Under the pieces are notes generated by a model. It was not told the origin of the DNA. It did no database searches and saw only the letters and a list, made by a program, of their open reading frames with translations. Shown here one piece after another: positions 22,864 through 33,483 of a stretch of 64,000 nucleotides of DNA. Within the stretch, counting starts at the first letter, position 1. Each line of letters opens with the position of its first letter. Source of the stretch: an uncultured Clostridia bacterium (GTDB lineage: Bacteria > Bacillota > Clostridia > Christensenellales > UBA1242). The DNA lies in assembly GCA_945919375.1 (NCBI GenBank), contig CAMEJD010000001.1:118689-182688 (forward strand), in the 5' to 3' direction. The translations under genes were made by a program, and so were the position numbers.

Positions 22864-23508
22864 TTATTCTTCAAATAATTCACTTTCAACACATAAGCAA
22901 ATCAAATGATAAATTGGCAAATGATACTCTTGTATTCTATAAACTCTCTTTGATGGAACATTTATTGTTATATCAGCAATATCTTTAAGTTTACCACCAG
23001 TTTCTCCTGTGAGAGCAATAACTTTTATTCCCATTGTTTTTGCAAGCATACTTGCATAAACAACATTTTTTGAATTCCCACTTGTTGATATTGAAATTAA
23101 AATGTCATCTTTAATTCCCAAAGCATTTACAAGTTGAGCAAACATCATCTTTTCATTGCAATCGTTAAGGAAAGCAGTGTTATATGCACAAAATGATGTT
23201 AATGGAATTGCTTTTACTGCTTGTTGCAAATTGTCCGCAATAAAGGTACCTTCATCACCATATAAATCTTTTAACTTTTTGTACATTTTTTCAGACAATT
23301 TTCTTTTTAATTCAAACGATTTTAAAAGTTCACCCGCAATATGTTCACAATCGGCAGCACTTCCACCATTCCCACATAAAAGAATTTTGTTTTCCTTTTT
23401 TAAATTTACAATCAACGCAATTGCTTTTGTTATTGGCTCGTCCAAATATGTTAAGTCAGTATGTCTTTCAAAAAAGTCTTTTTTTATATCCAATGTTCTT
23501 TGTTTCAT
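22864..23508 (-). CDS. gmhA: SIS-domain phosphoheptose isomerase
   Basis: KILLCGNGGSAADCEHIAGEL, ISISTSGNSKNVVYA. Confidence 0.9.
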   Translation of the reverse strand: MKQRTLDIKKDFFERHTDLTYLDEPITKAIALIVNLKKENKILLCGNGGSAADCEHIAGELLKSFELKRKLSEKMYKKLKDLYGDEGTFIADNLQQAVKAIPLTSFCAYNTAFLNDCNEKMMFAQLVNALGIKDDILISISTSGNSKNVVYASMLAKTMGIKVIALTGETGGKLKDIADITINVPSKRVYRIQEYHLPIYHLICLCVESELFEE

Positions 23509-24797
23509 TTTTTATCTCCTAATACATAATTCACAGCATCAAGCAAATTGCTTGCAACATAATTACTTTCAACTGTTTTTTCTTCGTTTTTTCCGGTTTT
23601 TACAAGTATAGTTTTTATATTTGCATTTTTCCCAGTTTCTATATCAACACTTGTATCACCAATCATATAGCAAGAGTTTAAATCTAAATTAAAATCTTTT
23701 TGTGCTTTTTCTATTAACCCAATTTTAGGTTTCCTACATTCACAATTTATTTTCAATTCTTTAACTTCACCCAAAAATCCACTGTGTGGATGATGTGGAC
23801 AGTAATAAATCCCATCAATATACGCACCTTTTTCTCCTAGCAAAGTTTCTATCTTTTTAAAGCATTCATCAACATCATCTTTGCTTGCTTCTCCACGAGC
23901 AATAACAGGTTGATTTGACACAATAATTGCAAGATACTCGCTTTCATTTATCTTTTTTATTGCATCAGTTACTGTTGGCAACAACTCAATGTCTTTTGAG
24001 TTTGTGATAAAGCCTTTATAAACATTTATCGTTCCATCTCTATCCAAAAATATCGCTTTTTGCTTATATTTTAAATTTTTGTGCAAAACAATGTTATTTT
24101 GTAAATCTTTTGATGCCAAATTAAATCTTTCAACAGTTCCAACATCTTTTATATATTCACTTGATTTATAAGCAAAAACACATTTTTGTGGCACAAAGTA
24201 GTTTACAAAATCGTGTTCCAGATTAACCTTTTTTAATTCGGTAAAATATTCAAGTGCCTTTGGGTTTACTATAAAAAAGCCCGCATTTACTAAATTGTTA
24301 TAATAGAAATCTCTTTTTGAATTTTTTAAATTTATTTCTTTTACACAATCATTCTCATCTGTAATAATCAAATCACTATCATAAGGATGTAAATTTGGAT
24401 GAGCGAATAATGTTATTAACGAATGCTTTGATTTATGAAAATCATACATTCTTTTTATGTTAATATCAAAAATTGCATCTGCCGAACAAATAACAAAATC
24501 AGACTCAACTTTACCTTTCAAATAATACAATGCTCCGCCCGAGCCTAATGGTTCATTTTCGCACAAGTATGTGATATTAACTCCAAAATTTTTTCCATCG
24601 CCAAAATAATCTTCAATTTTTTCATGCAAATGACCAATACTTATAAAAATGTCTGTTATACCATTTTCTTTTAGCCTATCTATCGCATATTCAAGTAATG
24701 GTTTGCCTAGCATTTTTACCATTGGTTTTGGTATTTCGTTTTTTGTTAATTCACAAAGTCTTGTTCCCTTTCCACCAGCCAAAATAAGTGCTTGCAT
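23505..24797 (-). CDS. fusion: nucleotidyltransferase (HddC-like) + HAD heptose bisphosphatase (GmhB-like)
   Basis: N-term LILAGGKGTRLCELTKNEIPKPMVKM; C-term FLDRDGTINVYKGFI...CRKPKIGLIEKA...MIGDTSVDIETGKNA. Confidence 0.9.
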   Translation of the reverse strand: MQALILAGGKGTRLCELTKNEIPKPMVKMLGKPLLEYAIDRLKENGITDIFISIGHLHEKIEDYFGDGKNFGVNITYLCENEPLGSGGALYYLKGKVESDFVICSADAIFDINIKRMYDFHKSKHSLITLFAHPNLHPYDSDLIITDENDCVKEINLKNSKRDFYYNNLVNAGFFIVNPKALEYFTELKKVNLEHDFVNYFVPQKCVFAYKSSEYIKDVGTVERFNLASKDLQNNIVLHKNLKYKQKAIFLDRDGTINVYKGFITNSKDIELLPTVTDAIKKINESEYLAIIVSNQPVIARGEASKDDVDECFKKIETLLGEKGAYIDGIYYCPHHPHSGFLGEVKELKINCECRKPKIGLIEKAQKDFNLDLNSCYMIGDTSVDIETGKNANIKTILVKTGKNEEKTVESNYVASNLLDAVNYVLGDKK

Positions 24798-24806
24798 ACA
24801 TTCTCC

Positions 24807-25856
24807 TTAATCAATTACCCAACTATCAACACCTGATTTTGAAAATTTTACAGGATATAATGCACCATCCAAATTTTTCATAGCATCAATAAGTTGTTGC
24901 CTGTTCATTGGATTTGTGTATAACATTAAAAATCCACCACCACCAGCACCAGAAACTTTGACCGCTTCGGCCCCGTTTGCCATTGCAAAATTTATAACAG
25001 TTTCCAAATCTTTGTTAGAAACAATTGATGATGTTTTTTTCTTATTCTCCCATGTTTCTCTTAATATTTGAGCAAAACTTTCAATATCGCCTATCAAAAT
25101 GCTATCTTTCATATCATAGGCACATTGTTTTAGCACATGCATAGCGTCAACAGTTTTTTCATTCTTGTTTTTTGTGTTCTTAATTTGCTCGTTAATAATT
25201 TGTGCCGAACTCCTACTCCTTCCATTATAATACAACAAAAGAGAGCACTCCAACTCGTTTATTGTTTGTTTGTCAATTCTTAGTGGATTTACAATGGTCT
25301 TCCCATCTTTTTTAAATTCCATAAGATTAAAACCACCAAAAACTGCACTGTATTGGTCTTGTTTTCCACCACTAAGTTTTAGGTCTTCTCTTTCTATACT
25401 ATAAGCAAGTTCTGCCTTTTTGTAATCAGAAAGCCCAAGTCCAAGCCATTTGTTAAATGCTTCCAAAATTGCAACAACCATAGTTGATGAAGTTCCAAGA
25501 CCTGAACCAACTGGTGCATCATTTGATGTGCTCATAATAAATGAAAGTGGTTTTCCACCATTATAGTCTTTTACAATTCTGTTATAAACACCTTTGTGAA
25601 GAATTAAATTATCGTCAACAATATCAAAATGGTCAACGCTTTCTGTATCTAATGTGTTATTGTTATCATATGCGACAATTTTAATACGATTATCATTTGT
25701 TGGTATAATTGAACAGTAAGCATACATACTTATTGTTGCATTAAAAACTGCACCACCATATATGCTACTATAACTTAACAAATCTGTTCCACCACCAGCA
25801 AGTCCAATTCTAAGTGGTGCTCTACTTCTTATTTTCATCTTTATATCTCCTAACAA
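24807..25856 (-). CDS. hddA: D-glycero-alpha-D-manno-heptose 7-phosphate kinase (GHMP)
   Basis: RSRAPLRIGLAGGGTDLLSYSS, VGSGLGTSSTMVVAIL, KVSGAGGGGFLMLY. Confidence 0.9.
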   Translation of the reverse strand: MLGDIKMKIRSRAPLRIGLAGGGTDLLSYSSIYGGAVFNATISMYAYCSIIPTNDNRIKIVAYDNNNTLDTESVDHFDIVDDNLILHKGVYNRIVKDYNGGKPLSFIMSTSNDAPVGSGLGTSSTMVVAILEAFNKWLGLGLSDYKKAELAYSIEREDLKLSGGKQDQYSAVFGGFNLMEFKKDGKTIVNPLRIDKQTINELECSLLLYYNGRSRSSAQIINEQIKNTKNKNEKTVDAMHVLKQCAYDMKDSILIGDIESFAQILRETWENKKKTSSIVSNKDLETVINFAMANGAEAVKVSGAGGGGFLMLYTNPMNRQQLIDAMKNLDGALYPVKFSKSGVDSWVID

Positions 25857-27000
25857 CTTCTTTTAATCTTTCAATAAATTGGTTAGTACATTCTTCCCAA
25901 GATATATACAAATCTTTACCTGCATTTTTACCAATCTCTTTTAACTTTTCTTTGTCAGCTATTGCTTGTTTTATCTTGTCAGCAAAATCTTCAACTGTGT
26001 CCTTTGATAAAAATCCATTAACACCATCTGTAACACCATAACCAGCACAAGACCCTTCAATAAATAAGCCTGGGGTATCAAATGCTGCCGCTTCCACTTT
26101 TACCAATCCAAAATTATCATATAATGATGGGAATAAAAATAGATTTGCCCTTGAATATAAGAGTGGGAATAGTTTTGAATCAACAAAACCAGTAAATATT
26201 ACTTCTTTATCAGTAAAGCCAAGTTTCTTTTTTAACTTTTGCAACTTGTCCATATCAGAGCCTTTGCCAACTGCAAAAAATTTGAATTTTATTCCTTCAT
26301 CTTTTAAGATTTTTAAACTGTTTAATATAAAGTCAACTCTTTTTAATTTTTCAATTCTTCCAACATATAAGAATACCAAATCATTTTCATCTAATTTTAG
26401 TTCTTCATTCGCTTGTTTTATGTATTCAGTTTTATCTTCACATTTTGGTATATTTGTTCCAAATGGTAAATATGATATTTTTCCAGTATAACCAAATGAC
26501 CTGCATTGTTCTGCAACAAGCGGAGAGCATACAAATACTTCATCATATTGATTATAAGTTTTTCCCAAACTTTTAACCATTTGTTCTGCAATAAGTTTTG
26601 ATTTAACAATCGACCTAAATATTGGACGCATATTAGAATGGAATGTAATTACTGCAGGAATCTTTTTTGCTTTTGCAACTTTTAACATAAACTTTGCCAT
26701 ATTAAAAGGAGAATTACAATGCACAATATCAAAATCTCTTGACATTATTTCTTTGTAAAACTTTTTATCTTTTGTTGCTTGTCCATATTGAATATCAAGC
26801 ACTGGGAAATAAAAACTTTTACATCTTTTTATTTCATATGGACTTTTGTCCACATATTTTTTATATCTTGGCGCAATAGCCAAAACATCAATTTTTTTAT
26901 AGGCATTAAGGCAATAGTTATTCATACAATTAATTACGCCATCAACATGTGGTAAATATGAATCCATACCTTCAAGTAGTCTTAATTTTTGTTCTTCCAT
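25822..27000 (-). CDS. GT4-family glycosyltransferase
   Basis: VFLYVGRIEKLKRVDFILNSL, FPSLYDNFGLVKVEAAAF. Confidence 0.88.
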   Translation of the reverse strand: MEEQKLRLLEGMDSYLPHVDGVINCMNNYCLNAYKKIDVLAIAPRYKKYVDKSPYEIKRCKSFYFPVLDIQYGQATKDKKFYKEIMSRDFDIVHCNSPFNMAKFMLKVAKAKKIPAVITFHSNMRPIFRSIVKSKLIAEQMVKSLGKTYNQYDEVFVCSPLVAEQCRSFGYTGKISYLPFGTNIPKCEDKTEYIKQANEELKLDENDLVFLYVGRIEKLKRVDFILNSLKILKDEGIKFKFFAVGKGSDMDKLQKLKKKLGFTDKEVIFTGFVDSKLFPLLYSRANLFLFPSLYDNFGLVKVEAAAFDTPGLFIEGSCAGYGVTDGVNGFLSKDTVEDFADKIKQAIADKEKLKEIGKNAGKDLYISWEECTNQFIERLKEVVRRYKDENKK

Positions 27001-27108
27001 ATAATCTTCCCTAGGAACAATATACCATAAAACTTAATGAAAAGAAAATGATTTTGCAATTATCTTGCAATAAAAAATTGTAAGCGTTTTTGCTTACAAC
27101 TTTTGTTT

Positions 27109-27792
27109 TTACTTTAATTTTGCTTTTAGTTCTTCATTCTCTTTCTTTAATTGTTCGTTTTCATTCTTAAGAATTTCTATTTGCAATTTTAATTCTTTAA
27201 TATTGTTTTCATCTTTCACTTTTGGTATATCTTGTGAATTTCTCTTTTTTGATGCAATTACTGATGTTGCAATCAACAGTCCTACATTTAATATAATAAG
27301 AATAATAAATATTTCAAGCATGCCTTTTATCTCAAACATAGATACACCGCAAACAAGCATAATCAAAAACAAATCTAAAAGTATTAGCACAATATATGTT
27401 GGAATCTGAAGCCCAAGCATTGACTTACCTAATTTTATATAATTTGAAACTATTATAATAAACAAAATGCTAAGCAATGAAAATGTCCCTGTTATCTTTA
27501 CAAACACTCCACCATTTTGCAAAATGCTTGAACAAAAAATGATTAGTGCAAATAGTACAGACACTCCCAAAAGTCCAATACTTAAATATCCCAAAACTTT
27601 ATTTTTTTGAATAACAGATATTTCCCCAATAGCAAGTCCACAAGCAATTGCAAATGTGCTTACAACAAGCAACAATCTCAATAAAAAGCCTTCAAAAACC
27701 GGAACACCAAAAACAGCCAAAATCAACATAAGACAGGCAACTGCAAGGCATGATAATGACGAAATCATTAGTATCTTTTTTGTTCTTTCCAT
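27109..27792 (-). CDS. hypothetical membrane protein with C-terminal coiled coil
   Basis: TM segments then ELKLQIEILKNENEQLKKENEELKAKLK. Confidence 0.6.
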   Translation of the reverse strand: MERTKKILMISSLSCLAVACLMLILAVFGVPVFEGFLLRLLLVVSTFAIACGLAIGEISVIQKNKVLGYLSIGLLGVSVLFALIIFCSSILQNGGVFVKITGTFSLLSILFIIIVSNYIKLGKSMLGLQIPTYIVLILLDLFLIMLVCGVSMFEIKGMLEIFIILIILNVGLLIATSVIASKKRNSQDIPKVKDENNIKELKLQIEILKNENEQLKKENEELKAKLK

Positions 27793-28057
27793 AAATTCCC
27801 CCTAAGAATATAATAACACAATATTTTCACTTATCAAAATATTTTTCAAATATAATTTTATCCCAACATCTTTGTTGTGTATTACAAATTAAATCCTAGT
27901 ATGATATTTTATATTCGTTATATATTTATGCCAATATTCATAATTATTGAAAATGAGGATATCATAATCAAACTTAACACAATATTTACAATTTACAAAA
28001 CAAAACCAAAATAAAATTTGCATTCCTTCCCAATTTATGTTATCATATTAAAGTTAT

Positions 28058-28145
28058 GGAAGGATGTCAGAGCGGTTGAATGTGCTGGTCTCGAAAACCG
28101 GTATACCGAAAGGTATCATGGGTTCAAATCCCATTCCTTCTGCCA
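28058..28145 (+). tRNA. tRNA-Ser(CGA)
   Basis: Long variable arm, anticodon loop CTCGAAA, acceptor GGAAGGA/TCCTTCT, discriminator G plus encoded CCA. Confidence 0.95.
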
Positions 28146-28202
28146 AATCAAAAAAAGGAAAGTCTTATTGACTTTCCTTTTTAAATATTATTAAATGTAT
28201 AA

Positions 28203-28583
28203 AAAAACAAAAGAGTCAGCATTGACTTTGATACATCATTTGACGACATAGAAAAAGAATGCAAAGGCTTTTATAATAAAATAAAATGCAAAGACATTAC
28301 AAAATGCAGTACAAATAATAGCCCATTTATTTATGACCATATTGGTATAGATACAAAATATAGCAAAACATTAGAATTGATATGGCATTTTTATCATAAC
28401 ATACAGTACGTTTTTATATTAAACGATAATTTGGCAGATATTCCAGAAGTAAACAAATTTAATATTGATTTGTTTTTTAAAAACATAGAAATTTCTTTAA
28501 AAAACAACTTTACCAACTACGAATATACATTTAATTCCTATTACACAAAAGGGCTTTTGCAATTGATATTATATTTATCATGA
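28203..28583 (+). pseudogene. possible 5'-truncated ORF remnant downstream of tRNA-Ser
   Basis: Frame open from 28203 with protein-like composition (SIDFDTSFDDIEKECKGFYNKIKCKDIT...) but no good start codon before the TTG at 28377. Confidence 0.35.
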
Positions 28584-28720
28584 TACCAATATACATACAA
28601 TTTCTACAATTGCCCCCACTTTTTGATTATTTTTATTGTTTTTATTCTTTGTTTTTGCATAATGATTTGTCAAATTGACAATTTTTTTGTATACTTTAAT
28701 ATATTATTTAAGGAGATAGT

Positions 28721-29245
28721 ATGATTAGAAATAATTTAGTGAAGGTTGATATTTTTGACAATCAATTGGGTGTTATATCAAAAGAGGATGCTCACAAATC
28801 CCCAGTACTTCATCGAGCATTTAGTGTATTTTTGTACAATGACAACAAAGAAATTTTAATTCAAAAGCGTGCCGAAAGCAAATATCATAGTGGCGGTCTT
28901 TGGGCAAATGCGTGTTGCTCTCACCCACAAAAAGATGAAAACATAGTTTTATCTGCAAAAAACAGACTTGCCGAGGAACTAGGCATTTCGACCGATTTAA
29001 GAGAGTTGTTTACATTTACATATATGCATAAGTTTGCTGATGATTTGTATGAATACGAACTTGACCATGTTCTTATTGGAAAGTATAATGGCGATATAAA
29101 ACTAAACTTGGAAGAAGCAAGCGACTATAAATGGATTAGCATTGACGAACTAAACAAAGAATTAGTCTATTCGCCACAAAATTATGCAAGTTGGTTTATA
29201 ATTTGTGCCCCACAAGTTGCTTCATTTCTTAAGCATAACATTTGA
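28721..29245 (+). CDS. idi: Isopentenyl-diphosphate delta-isomerase, type I
   Basis: HRAFSVFLYNDNKEILIQKRAESKYHSGGLWANACCSHP NUDIX-type IDI. Confidence 0.92.
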   Translation: MIRNNLVKVDIFDNQLGVISKEDAHKSPVLHRAFSVFLYNDNKEILIQKRAESKYHSGGLWANACCSHPQKDENIVLSAKNRLAEELGISTDLRELFTFTYMHKFADDLYEYELDHVLIGKYNGDIKLNLEEASDYKWISIDELNKELVYSPQNYASWFIICAPQVASFLKHNI

Positions 29246-29274
29246 CAATATAAATTATTTGTTGTAATATAGAA

Positions 29275-29410
29275 TTATCCATAAAGAGTGTGTAAGGGAC
29301 AGCCCCTATGACCACACAGCAACCTATCTTTTGAAAAGGTGCTAAAGGCTGATTTCGATGGTTTATTTTTTGTTATATATATTCCATCGATTTCGATGGA
29401 ATTTTTTTAT
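29275..29410 (+). promoter_or_regulatory. SAM-I (S-box) riboswitch with terminator, upstream of metK
   Basis: Motifs AGGGACAGCCCCTATGA, CAGCAACC, AAGGTGCTAA then hairpin TTCCATCGATTTCGATGGAA + T7. Confidence 0.88.
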
Positions 29411-29438
29411 GGAAATATATAATAAAAGGTAAAAATAT

Positions 29439-30521
29439 ATGAAAAAAATTTTAACAAGCGAGAGTGTTAATATCGGACACCCTGACAAAACTTGTGATTT
29501 TATTGCCGATTCATTTTTGGACGAAGCATTATCACAAGACCCAAACTCAATGATGGCAGTTGAATGTGCCATAAAAAACAACAAATTATTTATCTATGGT
29601 GAAGCTACAACAAAAGCAACAATTAACTATGATAAAATTGCAAAAAAGGTTTTGAGAGATATTGGCTACACACAAGACTTTGAAATAATCAAAGAAATTA
29701 GCGAGCAAAGTCCGGACATAAATCAAGCAGTTGTAAAACAAGAAATTTGTGCAAACGACCAAGGAATTGTGTTTGGATATGCAACAAACGAAACAAAGGA
29801 ATATATGCCACTCCCAATTTTGCTTGCTCACAAAATTATGCAACAATATGATAATTTTAGAAAAACAACAAACAACTATTTTGCCGATGCAAAATGTCAA
29901 GTTTCCGTTGAATATAATGATGATAAACCACAAAATATAACAACAGTTCTTATATCGGTTTCTCACAGCAAAGAAATTGAATTGGAAGAAATAAAGAAGA
30001 CTATAAAAGACAAAGTGCTGACACCTGTTTTGTTGAGTTACAAAAAAATGATAAAAAATACAAATTACATAATTAACCCTAGTGGTAAGTTTACTATTTG
30101 GGGTTCATTTTCAGATAGCGGGTGTGTTGGAAGAAAAATTGTTGTTGACACTTATGGTGGTCTAGCAAAAGTTGGTGGTGGTTGCTTTTCAAGCAAAAAT
30201 GCTAGCAAAGTAGATAGAAGCGGTGCATATTATGCAAGATATGTGGCAAAAAACATTGTCGCCCACAAATTAGCTGACAGATGTGAAATTGGTGTATCAT
30301 ATGGAATTGGTCTAAAAAAACCTATTTCAATATACATTGACACATTTGGAACAGAAAAAGTCGAACTCAAAAAAATTTATGATTATGTAAGCCAAAATTT
30401 TGATTTTAGCCCACAAAACATAATTAGCGAACTCGACTTAAATAAACCTATTTATAAAAATACTGCTTGCTTTGGGCACTTTGGCAGAGATGAATTTTCA
30501 TGGGAGAGAATTAAAAACTAA
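29439..30521 (+). CDS. metK: S-adenosylmethionine synthetase (divergent)
   Basis: SESVNIGHPDKTCD, GRKIVVDTYGGLAKVGGGCFSSKNASKVDRSGAYYARYVAKNIV, downstream of SAM riboswitch. Confidence 0.9.
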   Translation: MKKILTSESVNIGHPDKTCDFIADSFLDEALSQDPNSMMAVECAIKNNKLFIYGEATTKATINYDKIAKKVLRDIGYTQDFEIIKEISEQSPDINQAVVKQEICANDQGIVFGYATNETKEYMPLPILLAHKIMQQYDNFRKTTNNYFADAKCQVSVEYNDDKPQNITTVLISVSHSKEIELEEIKKTIKDKVLTPVLLSYKKMIKNTNYIINPSGKFTIWGSFSDSGCVGRKIVVDTYGGLAKVGGGCFSSKNASKVDRSGAYYARYVAKNIVAHKLADRCEIGVSYGIGLKKPISIYIDTFGTEKVELKKIYDYVSQNFDFSPQNIISELDLNKPIYKNTACFGHFGRDEFSWERIKN

Positions 30522-31054
30522 TTCTCTTTTTTTGAATAATTATTTATATATTCTTTCATTTTTTCGGTTTTCTCTTTATCAAAAACATACTCAATTCTTG
30601 GTTTTACAAAATTTGTTGAACCACGCTTTTCATCTTTATATCTTGGAATAAGTTGTATATGATAATGATTATTTGCACCATCACACATCGTACACATATA
30701 CACCCTTTCACAACCATAAATTTGTTTTATTGCAATCATAAATTGTTTTGCAAATCTAACAATTTTTTCATTAAGTTCATCAGGTGCTTCACTCATATCG
30801 TGATAATGTGTTTTGCTTATAATTGACATATGACCTTTTGCTCTTGGATTTGCAACAAATAAACAATCAATATCTTTGTCTTCATAAATTCTTAATTTAC
30901 TATCATCACCATAAACCCCACCATTTGTTTCTCTGTTCAAACAAGTTGGACATATACCCATATCAACTAACTCTGCAATAGGTAATTTTACTAATTCTTC
31001 AGTTGTCATAAATTCTCCTAAAATAATTATACAAAATATTTTTTTGTTATGCAA
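30518..31054 (-). CDS. HIT-like family protein
   Basis: DGANNHYHIQLIPRY (HxHxQ-type), CPTC zinc site. Confidence 0.7.
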   Translation of the reverse strand: MHNKKIFCIIILGEFMTTEELVKLPIAELVDMGICPTCLNRETNGGVYGDDSKLRIYEDKDIDCLFVANPRAKGHMSIISKTHYHDMSEAPDELNEKIVRFAKQFMIAIKQIYGCERVYMCTMCDGANNHYHIQLIPRYKDEKRGSTNFVKPRIEYVFDKEKTEKMKEYINNYSKKEN

Positions 31055-31090
31055 TATAAAAATGCAGGCATAAATCTGCCCGCATTTTTA

Positions 31091-31813
31091 TTATTTCATT
31101 TCTTCGATATAATTAACATATTCAAGAGATTGTATTGCTGAAATTATTTCAGTATGAGTTTTGTATTTTTTCAATTCTGGACTAATTATCGTCAAACTTA
31201 CACTATACACACTTAATCCCGAATTTAGATATGCAGAGTTTAATTCAATTTCATCAATTCTAAGTCCAAGTTCTCTTATTGTTGTCATAAAGTTTGGCAA
31301 ACTACTTTTGTTATCCAATTCCAAATGGATTTCAAAATGATTTGAACGATTTTTCAAAAATCTCTCTGCTCCTGGGAGCAATGACAAACTACACAACAAG
31401 ATTGCAAAACCTATAAGTGCAATAGTATAAAAACCAACACCAATGCACAATCCAATTATGCCACATGCCCACAAACTTGCCGATGTTGTAAGTCCTCTTA
31501 TTTGACTTTTTGCAGAAAAAATAATCGAACTATTACTTATTGATGCAAGAGCGATAACTGCTCCAAGAGAGATGATTGGGAATGAAAGTCCATATGTTTC
31601 AATAAAAAATACATCAAGCATACTTGCTATTGTTGACGCAAGGCATATTACCATAAATGTTCTTAAGCCTGCCGAATGTCTTTTACTTGCTCTTTCACAA
31701 CCCAAAATTGCTGACAAAAATATTGCCAAAAATAATCTTAAAAAAATTGAACCGACAGTTATCTTTGCTGACCACTCTCCCATAACTGTTGCTAATGGAT
31801 CTATAATATTCAT
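31091..31813 (-). CDS. MgtC/SapB family protein
   Basis: RLFLAIFLSAILGCERASKRHSAGLRTFMVICL. Confidence 0.87.
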   Translation of the reverse strand: MNIIDPLATVMGEWSAKITVGSIFLRLFLAIFLSAILGCERASKRHSAGLRTFMVICLASTIASMLDVFFIETYGLSFPIISLGAVIALASISNSSIIFSAKSQIRGLTTSASLWACGIIGLCIGVGFYTIALIGFAILLCSLSLLPGAERFLKNRSNHFEIHLELDNKSSLPNFMTTIRELGLRIDEIELNSAYLNSGLSVYSVSLTIISPELKKYKTHTEIISAIQSLEYVNYIEEMK

Positions 31814-31824
31814 AAAATTCTCCT

Positions 31825-33282
31825 TTATAATCTTCTTCTTAAATTACGATTTCTAAAATCGTTGTAATACATTTCAAGGTCTTCTTCGCCCGCCTCGTTA
31901 AATGCATTTTCTTCTTTTTCTTCTTGTGAAATTTCAAACTTGTTTTTATTTGAAATGTTTTGAATTCTTTCAATCAAAAGTTGTGCAGCTGTTTTTTGCT
32001 CACCGCTATTTGTGGTTGGTGGAACATCTGTTGTAACATCTTCCAATTTTGTTGAATATGATTTTGATAAAAATAGTGACAATTTTGCACACGCAGGTCC
32101 AATCAATTCATAAAGCACACTTGATGCCAAAATTATTGTTTGCAGTGCACTACCAAGCTCTCCACCAATTGTCCTTGCCCCCATTGCAGCAAGACCTATT
32201 GCGACCCCTGCCTGAGGAATAAGTGCCAATCCTAAATAATTACGAACTTCCTTTTTCTTCTTGATAGTCAAACATCCAAGATATGCCCCCAAATATTTTC
32301 CTATTATTCTTGTGAAGAAATAAATAAGTCCAATTGACCAAAGTGGAATTGTAAATACAGCAGTCGACCCAGCAAATAATGATGACAAATTAAATTTAAG
32401 CCCAGAACTTACAAAAAATAACAACAAGATTGGTGGACTAAAATAATTGACTTGAAGGAATAATTTTTCGTCTTTTGACACGTTTATGTATACCATTCCA
32501 ATAATCATACAACCAAGCAATGGCGAAACATCAAGTAATGAGCCTATTGCACAAAAGACAAACAAAACACAAATAACAATAATAAGTCTATTATCTGAAC
32601 TATGTTTAACTTTCATAAGCAATGCCAAAACAAATCCAAGTATTGCACCAATAACAAGACATGCAAGATTTTTGAGAATTGGTAAGCCAACCACAGCGAA
32701 ACTAAAACCATCACCACCATTCCCTGCCATTGCGACAGAAATTGCAACGCTGTAGGCAACCAAACTGACAACATCATCCAAGGCTACAACTTGAAGTAAT
32801 GTGTCAACAAAATCGCCTTTTGCCTTTGTTTGTCTTATTGTCATAATTGTTGATGCAGGAGCTGTTGCTGACGCAAGAGCGGCAAGAACAATTGAGAAAG
32901 ATAAGCTTATATGCAAAATAAAGAACATTACAACAAACACAACAATTGATGCCATAAGTGCTTCAAATATTGTTAAAACAATTATTTTCCAACCACTTTT
33001 TTTCAATGTGTCAAGTTTAAAAAATTCGCCCACACTAAACGCAATAAATGCCAAAGCAATATCCGAAACAAAATCCATTTTTGTAATTATTCCACTTGGT
33101 ACAAGGTTTAGGCAGTAAGGACCAATAATAATTCCAGCGATTATATAACCAGTAACATTTGGTAGTTTTACAAGTTTTGTAAGTCTTGTCAGCAAAAAAC
33201 CAAATAACATCATGACTGCCAGTGAAACTATAATTTGAGTCACAAGAGATGTCTGTCCCAACATATCAACAAACCATGTCAT
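31825..33282 (-). CDS. cation:proton antiporter (CPA2/Kef-like)
   Basis: LPNVTGYIIAGIIIGP, multi-TM fold. Confidence 0.85.
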   Translation of the reverse strand: MTWFVDMLGQTSLVTQIIVSLAVMMLFGFLLTRLTKLVKLPNVTGYIIAGIIIGPYCLNLVPSGIITKMDFVSDIALAFIAFSVGEFFKLDTLKKSGWKIIVLTIFEALMASIVVFVVMFFILHISLSFSIVLAALASATAPASTIMTIRQTKAKGDFVDTLLQVVALDDVVSLVAYSVAISVAMAGNGGDGFSFAVVGLPILKNLACLVIGAILGFVLALLMKVKHSSDNRLIIVICVLFVFCAIGSLLDVSPLLGCMIIGMVYINVSKDEKLFLQVNYFSPPILLLFFVSSGLKFNLSSLFAGSTAVFTIPLWSIGLIYFFTRIIGKYLGAYLGCLTIKKKKEVRNYLGLALIPQAGVAIGLAAMGARTIGGELGSALQTIILASSVLYELIGPACAKLSLFLSKSYSTKLEDVTTDVPPTTNSGEQKTAAQLLIERIQNISNKNKFEISQEEKEENAFNEAGEEDLEMYYNDFRNRNLRRRL

Positions 33283-33483
33283 ATATACATTTCTCCTTTT
33301 ATTTTTTCTTATAAACTTAAAGTAAAAAAATAGTCACTAACAAAAATTTGTTAGCCACATATTGGTTTGCTTTTTGTAAATACATACAACTACAACTCCT
33401 AAATTCACTTTTGTCAAGTAGGGAATTAAATCTTTTTGTAATTTTGTGTTCACGATTTTAAATTTTTATGTTATACTGCCTGT

